Assembly (NCBI GenBank): GCA_002298995.1
Contig: DBMO01000072.1
Span: 124,001-188,000, forward strand
Direction: 5' to 3'
Length of the DNA stretch: 64,000 nucleotides
Origin: Desulfarculales bacterium UBA696
Lineage (GTDB): Bacteria; Desulfobacterota; Syntrophobacteria; Syntrophobacterales; Syntrophobacteraceae
In this document: positions 60,176 through 64,000 of the stretch, piece by piece
Position numbering within the stretch: the first letter of the stretch is position 1
Layout of the letters: each line of letters begins with the position of its first letter
Position numbers and translations under genes: made by a program
Notes under the pieces: model-generated
Seen by the model: the letters and a program-made list of their open reading frames with translations, nothing else
What the model was told of the DNA's origin: nothing
The model's database searches: none

Positions 60176-60409
60176 CGAATTCCTCTTTTCCGTAAGGGAT
60201 GAATCTCCAGTCGATAGATGACCCCGTCGTAAAGGCCGGCCATTGTGGATATTAACCACATTGGGAGATTTTGAGCAACGAGGATTCGCTGGACCGGCAA
60301 ACTGGCGCTTGAATTCCATGGCGCGCCGCGTAGCAAGAGGTGATTGCGCGGAATCGATGGATGGTTGGCGCAAACGAAGACTTTTGAGGGGTGCGCGAGA
60401 AGGAGAGTA

Positions 60410-60447
60410 ACCCTCCCCTGGGGGCCCCCCAACCTCCAGGGGAGGGT
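60410..60447 (-). other. GC-rich hairpin in the mqnD leader
   Basis: A perfect 12-base stem, ACCCTCCCCTGG (60410-60421) with CCAGGGGAGGGT (60436-60447), around a loop of Gs and Cs. It lies about 30 bases after the leftward -10 box. No T tract follows, so it is a leader structure, not a simple terminator. Confidence 0.7.
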
Positions 60448-60476
60448 ATCACTTAGGAGGTAAACGAACGTTGTTA

Positions 60477-60506
60477 TAATTAGTACAAGACCCTCCTTCC
60501 TGTCAA
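60477..60506 (-). promoter_or_regulatory. Candidate leftward promoter for mqnD
   Basis: On the minus strand TTGACA (60506-60501) is followed after 18 bases by TAATTA (60482-60477). It would give a leader of about 300 bases before the GTG of mqnD. Confidence 0.55.
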
Positions 60507-61207
60507 TAAAAAATGCATAATAAGGGCGCAGAAGCGCAATGTTTTCGTTCCTTGGCATCCCTTTAATGGACCAATTGCATCGACAACATGCTGCGAAGCG
60601 TGCCGCCAAAATGCCGTAAACCAAGGATTGGCGCCTTGTTCATGGCCTTCGAGCCCAACAGGTCACCCATAGACCAGTCGTTCCAGAAGGAAACGAAATC
60701 ACAGCAGAGTTTTTTGCTTCAAGCAGGTCCGGGCGAAATGGAGCGGTGCGGTCATGCCGTATGGAAGGTAAATTTCGAAGCGTCCCTGGTTCAATCGCAA
60801 GGTATCAATGTTTGGAGTTTGAGCTGGTCCATGCTATAGTTTCAACTCCGGATGGGCAAGACTGCGCTGCGCATCGTGAGTTCAGGACCCTGCCGGCTGT
60901 GATGGAGCGGCTATGCCGCGCATCTGATCGCAGGTCTTTCGCGATTGACGAGGCCTCTACCTCAAAATGACCGCCCATCGGGTTTGGTCCATTAGCTCTT
61001 GCGAGACTTTTCACAATTTCGGGGCGGTCCATTGCCGCCTGGCTGTGAATTGACTGTTTAATTAACCTGGATCGATGGTCCCGGAAATTCCGTGGCCTTA
61101 TCGGCCGCAGTTATAGAGAATAATTCACTCTCAGCTCACTCTGAAGTGCTCAGGATAGTCTTCGATCAGGTTCCCGGCGGGATGGCGCGGGGGGAGGGAA
61201 TTAGCGG

Positions 61208-62551
61208 GTGTCAGGTAAGCCAAGCTACGAAGAACTTGAAAAAAGGCTCGGGGAGCTTGAGGAAAAAGTCCTCTATCGGCGTCAGGCCGATGAAGTTCTG
61301 CGTAAAAGCGAAGAGCGCTACCGCATGATCTTCAATTATTCGCCCCTGGGGATTATCCATTTCGACTGCGACGGACGGGTCATAGACTGCAATGAGCGCT
61401 TTTTGGAAATCGTCGGAGCCCAAAAGGACAGGTTGATGGGCTTCAACATGATCAACTCGATCCTGGATAACAAGATGAGGGCCGCGATTCGAGCCGGCCT
61501 TGCGGGAGAGCCGAATTACTTCGAGGGTGATTATCTATCGGCTAGCGGCAACAAGCTGACTCCCATAAGGGCAATGTTCAGCCGCGTAAACTCTAATGAC
61601 GGCAAGTTTCTTGGTGCAGTAGGGCTTTTTGAAGACATAACCGTGCAGCGTCAATCCGAGGAAGCACTTCTCGAGTCTCGAGAATTTGTTGGGAAGGTGC
61701 TGAACTGCATAAGCGATCCTATTGTCGTAAAGGACCGGCAGCACCGAATGGTCCTGGTAAATGACGCCGTTTGCGCGCTCACCGGGAGGAATCGTGAAGA
61801 ACTCATCGGCAAGACAGATTATGACTTCTTCCCTAAGGAACAGGTCGAAATTTTCTGGGAAAAAGGTGAGATAGTCTTCGAGACCGGCGAAGAAAACGAG
61901 AATGAAGAGCAAATAACGGATGCGAGAGGGGCACTCCGAACGATTGCAACGAAGAAGACCCTCTATATCGACAAATCGGGGAACAAATTCATAGTAGGCG
62001 TTCTGCGCGATATAACCGACCGAAAAAAAGGTGAAGAGGCGCTTCGGCAAAGCAAGGAGATGTACCGTCAACTCTTCGATACTGTCTCCGACGCCATTTT
62101 GGTCTTTAACGCCGGGACCCGGCAATTAATTGACGTCAATGTGAGGGCAACCCACCTCTACGGCTTCACACGTGAAGAATTCCTTGGAATGAGTTACTTG
62201 GATATCAGCACGGAAAATGACTTGAGTGATTCATTGCTGGAAGGAACTCAGTCCGAAAAAGCTGCCCGCATGCCACTCTGTTATCACAAAAAGCGGGATG
62301 GCAGGTTTTTTCCCGTGGAAACCTCCTCCAGTACCTTTAATCTTGCAGGTCGTCAGGTGTTCTGCTGTGTTGTGCGAGACATCACCGATCGCAGGCGGGC
62401 GGAAGAAGAACTGAGTGCCTACCGTGATCACCTCGAAGACCTGGTAAGGAAAAGAACTGCCGAGCTGGCGAAAACCAATCAACGGCTTACGCTTGAAATC
62501 GAAGAGCGCAGGCGCATCGAGGAGGCGTTGAAGCTCTATAAATCCGGCTAG
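61208..62551 (+). CDS. PAS-repeat sensor protein lacking an output domain
   Basis: A 447-residue cytosolic protein with an N-terminal coiled coil (YEELEKRLGELEEKV) and three PAS/PAC units: about residues 37-150 (MIFNYSPLGIIHFDCDG), 157-275 (VGKVLNCISDPIVVKDRQ) and 283-400 (LFDTVSDAILVF). It ends in a coil, HLEDLVRKRTAELAKTNQRL, that normally leads into a kinase or further PAS domain, but stops at ALKLYKSG. No kinase, GGDEF or HTH follows in any frame over the next 250 bases. It starts at GTG 61208 after GGGGAGGG. It may be a truncated kinase or a stand-alone partner protein. Confidence 0.85.
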   Translation: MSGKPSYEELEKRLGELEEKVLYRRQADEVLRKSEERYRMIFNYSPLGIIHFDCDGRVIDCNERFLEIVGAQKDRLMGFNMINSILDNKMRAAIRAGLAGEPNYFEGDYLSASGNKLTPIRAMFSRVNSNDGKFLGAVGLFEDITVQRQSEEALLESREFVGKVLNCISDPIVVKDRQHRMVLVNDAVCALTGRNREELIGKTDYDFFPKEQVEIFWEKGEIVFETGEENENEEQITDARGALRTIATKKTLYIDKSGNKFIVGVLRDITDRKKGEEALRQSKEMYRQLFDTVSDAILVFNAGTRQLIDVNVRATHLYGFTREEFLGMSYLDISTENDLSDSLLEGTQSEKAARMPLCYHKKRDGRFFPVETSSSTFNLAGRQVFCCVVRDITDRRRAEEELSAYRDHLEDLVRKRTAELAKTNQRLTLEIEERRRIEEALKLYKSG

Positions 62552-62750
62552 TTTGGACCTGATGACATCAACCCGGACGCGGTTTTCCGCTACAAATTGG
62601 GCAATCCTGGAAATTGCCAGCAATTCAAAAAGTTGGAGCATCCGGTATGTGAAGTATTCCGTTTTACTCGCCTTTTGAATATTTCGTTTGAAAACCGCAC
62701 CCCAATCCTTTAAATTCGGATTTTCGAGTAAATTGTCATTCTGTTTGTCA

Positions 62751-62786
62751 ATCCTCCGCCTTAGGTGGAAACGGAGGATCTTTTTT
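62751..62786 (+). terminator. Strong hairpin before argB (terminator or attenuator)
   Basis: ATCCTCCG (62751-62758) pairs with CGGAGGAT (62772-62779), followed by CTTTTTT. An alternative small stem TCCGCC/GGTGGA overlaps it (62755-62769). It ends upstream transcription or regulates argB, whose start is only 20 bases downstream. Confidence 0.8.
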
Positions 62787-62805
62787 CCTTTTTCCGAGGC
62801 CTGAC

Positions 62806-63684
62806 ATGAGCGATATAGCCAAGATCCTGATCGAGGCGCTGCCTTACATCCGCCGCTTTTACCAGAAGACGGTTGTAATAAAATACGGCGGGCACGCCAT
62901 GGTTGCCGAGGAACTCAAGGAAAGCTTCGCTAAGGACATCGTCCTGATGAAATACATCGGGATCAATCCCGTTGTGGTGCACGGTGGGGGACCCCAGATT
63001 GGCGAAATGCTCAAACGGATTGGCAAGAAGAGCGAGTTTCATGAGGGAATGCGAGTAACTGATGCCGACACGATGGACGTGGTTGAGATGGTGCTCGCGG
63101 GAAAGGTTAACAAGGAGATCGTATCGCTCATAAACCGCCAGGGTGGATGCGCGATAGGTCTCAGCGGCAAAGACGGCAGGCTGATCGAAGCCAGAAAATT
63201 GAAAATCTACCGCGACACGGGAGACCGCAGGCCCACCGAGATCATCGACATTGGTCTGGTGGGCGAAGTATCGCGTATCAACTTGGACATCCTCAAGACG
63301 CTGGAGCAAAGCAGCATTATTCCGGTAATCGCGCCGGTCGGCGTGGGAGATGAGGGGGAGACGTATAATATAAACGCCGACCTTGTTGCCGGCGCTCTTG
63401 CCGGGGCGCTCGGGGCGGCAAAGCTCCTGCTGATGACCGATGTTGCAGGTGTGCTCGACGGCAAGGGGAACTTGGTATCCAGCATGACGATTGCCGAAGC
63501 CGAGGATGGCATGCGCGAGCAGACCCTGAAGGGCGGCATGGTCCCTAAAGTGCAGTGCGCAATTGATGCTTTGCGGGCCGGGACCGGCAAGGTACACATT
63601 ATAGACGGTCGTCAGCCGCACGCTATACTGCTTGAACTCTTCACCGATTCCGGAGTGGGGACGGAGATTCTTGAATCTCGGTAG
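62806..63684 (+). CDS. argB: Acetylglutamate kinase
   Basis: A 292-residue kinase that phosphorylates N-acetylglutamate, the second arginine step. It has VVIKYGGHAM, VVVHGGGPQIGEML (ATP and substrate glycine-rich loops), ISLINRQGGCAIGLSGKDGRL, YNINADLVAGALAGALGAAKLLLMTDVAGVL in segments, and LKGGMVPKVQCAIDAL near the end. The N-terminal extension KILIEALPYIRRFY is the type associated with arginine-inhibited hexameric enzymes. GAGG lies upstream of the ATG. It is followed after 152 bases by argD. Confidence 0.96.
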   Translation: MSDIAKILIEALPYIRRFYQKTVVIKYGGHAMVAEELKESFAKDIVLMKYIGINPVVVHGGGPQIGEMLKRIGKKSEFHEGMRVTDADTMDVVEMVLAGKVNKEIVSLINRQGGCAIGLSGKDGRLIEARKLKIYRDTGDRRPTEIIDIGLVGEVSRINLDILKTLEQSSIIPVIAPVGVGDEGETYNINADLVAGALAGALGAAKLLLMTDVAGVLDGKGNLVSSMTIAEAEDGMREQTLKGGMVPKVQCAIDALRAGTGKVHIIDGRQPHAILLELFTDSGVGTEILESR

Positions 63685-63836
63685 GCGGCTGGCTGGAAAG
63701 GCTGTCCCACAAGTGAGGGATTGCCGCGGCGGATTGTGACCCACAAAAGTGCGAGATCGCCGACAAGGATTGAAGCTAATGGCAGGGTAAAATCTGCCTT
63801 CAAGATAAGCTTTCAAATAGATGAATGGATGAGAGT

Positions 63837-64000
63837 ATGCAGGACATTAAAGAGCAATGCCATAAGAATATATTCGATACCTATGCCAGGACTCCCGTCG
63901 CTTTCGTAAAGGGTGAGGGCTGCAGGCTTTGGGATGATGCGGGGAAGGAATACCTTGATTTTCTGGCCGGGATTGCAGTGTGCAACCTCGGGCACTGCCA
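63837..64000 (+). CDS. argD: Acetylornithine aminotransferase (3' cut by window)
   Basis: Only the first 54 codons are visible. They read YARTPVAFVKGEGCRLWDD, then KEYLDFLAGIAVCNLGHC, the standard opening of class III acetylornithine aminotransferases. The ATG at 63837 follows GGATGAGAG. Its place after argB fits arginine synthesis. The catalytic lysine lies outside the window. Confidence 0.9.
   Translation, partial: MQDIKEQCHKNIFDTYARTPVAFVKGEGCRLWDDAGKEYLDFLAGIAVCNLGHC

Larger units (their letters stand above)
60176..61207. other. Kilobase without a supported gene; leader of mqnD and promoter region of the PAS gene
   Basis: Several short frames (60588-60839, 60746-60970, 61092-61328) have no motif or good ribosome-binding site. 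A leftward promoter (TTGACA at 60506-60501, TAATTA at 60482-60477, 18-base spacer) drives towards mqnD, with a strong hairpin at 60410-60447. Nothing else is recognised between 60510 and 61190. Confidence 0.5.

Noticed and set aside
60588..60970. Short rightward frames upstream of the PAS gene
   Set aside because: They overlap each other, lack start signals and show no motif.
62761..63816. 351-codon leftward frame opposite argB
   Set aside because: It is the complement of a well-supported argB and has no recognisable motif.

Overview
The window looks like a bacterial chromosome segment from a Desulfobacterota (deltaproteobacterial) anaerobe, most like the Syntrophobacter/Syntrophobacterales group. 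This is inferred from gene content: a separate GlyS beta subunit, futalosine-pathway menaquinone synthesis (MqnD), SelB with FdhD (selenocysteine and formate dehydrogenase maturation), a PEP-CTERM protein, a proposed alternative homoserine kinase beside hom, and a short GNAT N-acetylglutamate synthase. No phage, insertion sequence or CRISPR array was seen. The sequence is moderately GC-rich throughout, with no obvious large island.

Layout. 1-3.5 kb: 3' part of glyS with a strong terminator, an unknown 140-residue protein and a MntA/HepT toxin-antitoxin pair. 3.6-8.9 kb: a membrane protein with a decayed spermidine-synthase-like core converges on a Tat-signal radical SAM protein, followed by a secreted amidohydrolase. 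8.9-17.8 kb: a leftward block with a Dabb protein, a GyrI-like protein, L-2-hydroxyglutarate oxidase, a five-gene YbhGFSR-type ABC exporter (two permeases, two separate ATPases, HlyD adaptor) and, after a terminator, an HtrA protease. 18-28 kb is the accessory-looking part: a tiny zinc-ribbon protein, initiator tRNA-Met, a PEP-CTERM protein, a histidine kinase broken by an in-frame TAA, an exported unknown, a Tat aldo/keto reductase, a dienelactone hydrolase, and a large secreted papain-family protease with a BACON domain and eight WNG repeats, behind a likely sigma-54 promoter.

28-48.6 kb is housekeeping: selB; aminotransferase-hom-homoserine kinase; thioesterase-hisA-yqeY-dnaG-rpoD; elongator-type tRNA-CAT; a Nif3-like protein and a zinc-ribbon coiled coil; prs-purine permease-NUDIX-fdhD-cysteine desulfurase; a GNAT N-acetylglutamate synthase; thioredoxin reductase. 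48.8-64 kb: secA-argJ, a crotonase-family protein, aroK, an acyltransferase whose stop codon lies inside the RNase P RNA gene, ispD-ispF-cysS, an unknown 365-residue protein, mqnD, an orphan PAS protein, then argB and the start of argD.

How the genes fit together. Arginine synthesis recurs (GNAT NAGS, argJ, argB, argD). The aspartate-to-threonine branch is represented by hom plus the proposed kinase. SelB, FdhD and the overlapping desulfurase point to selenium- and molybdenum/tungsten-dependent formate metabolism. IspD/IspF, AroK and MqnD supply isoprenoids, aromatics and menaquinone. No single large undescribed system is evident. The points most worth following up are the rnpB/acyltransferase overlap, the repeat-bearing protease, the broken kinase, the Tat-tagged radical SAM protein next to the degenerate SpeE membrane protein, the crotonase without its usual glutamates, and the thioredoxin reductase without the usual NADPH motif.
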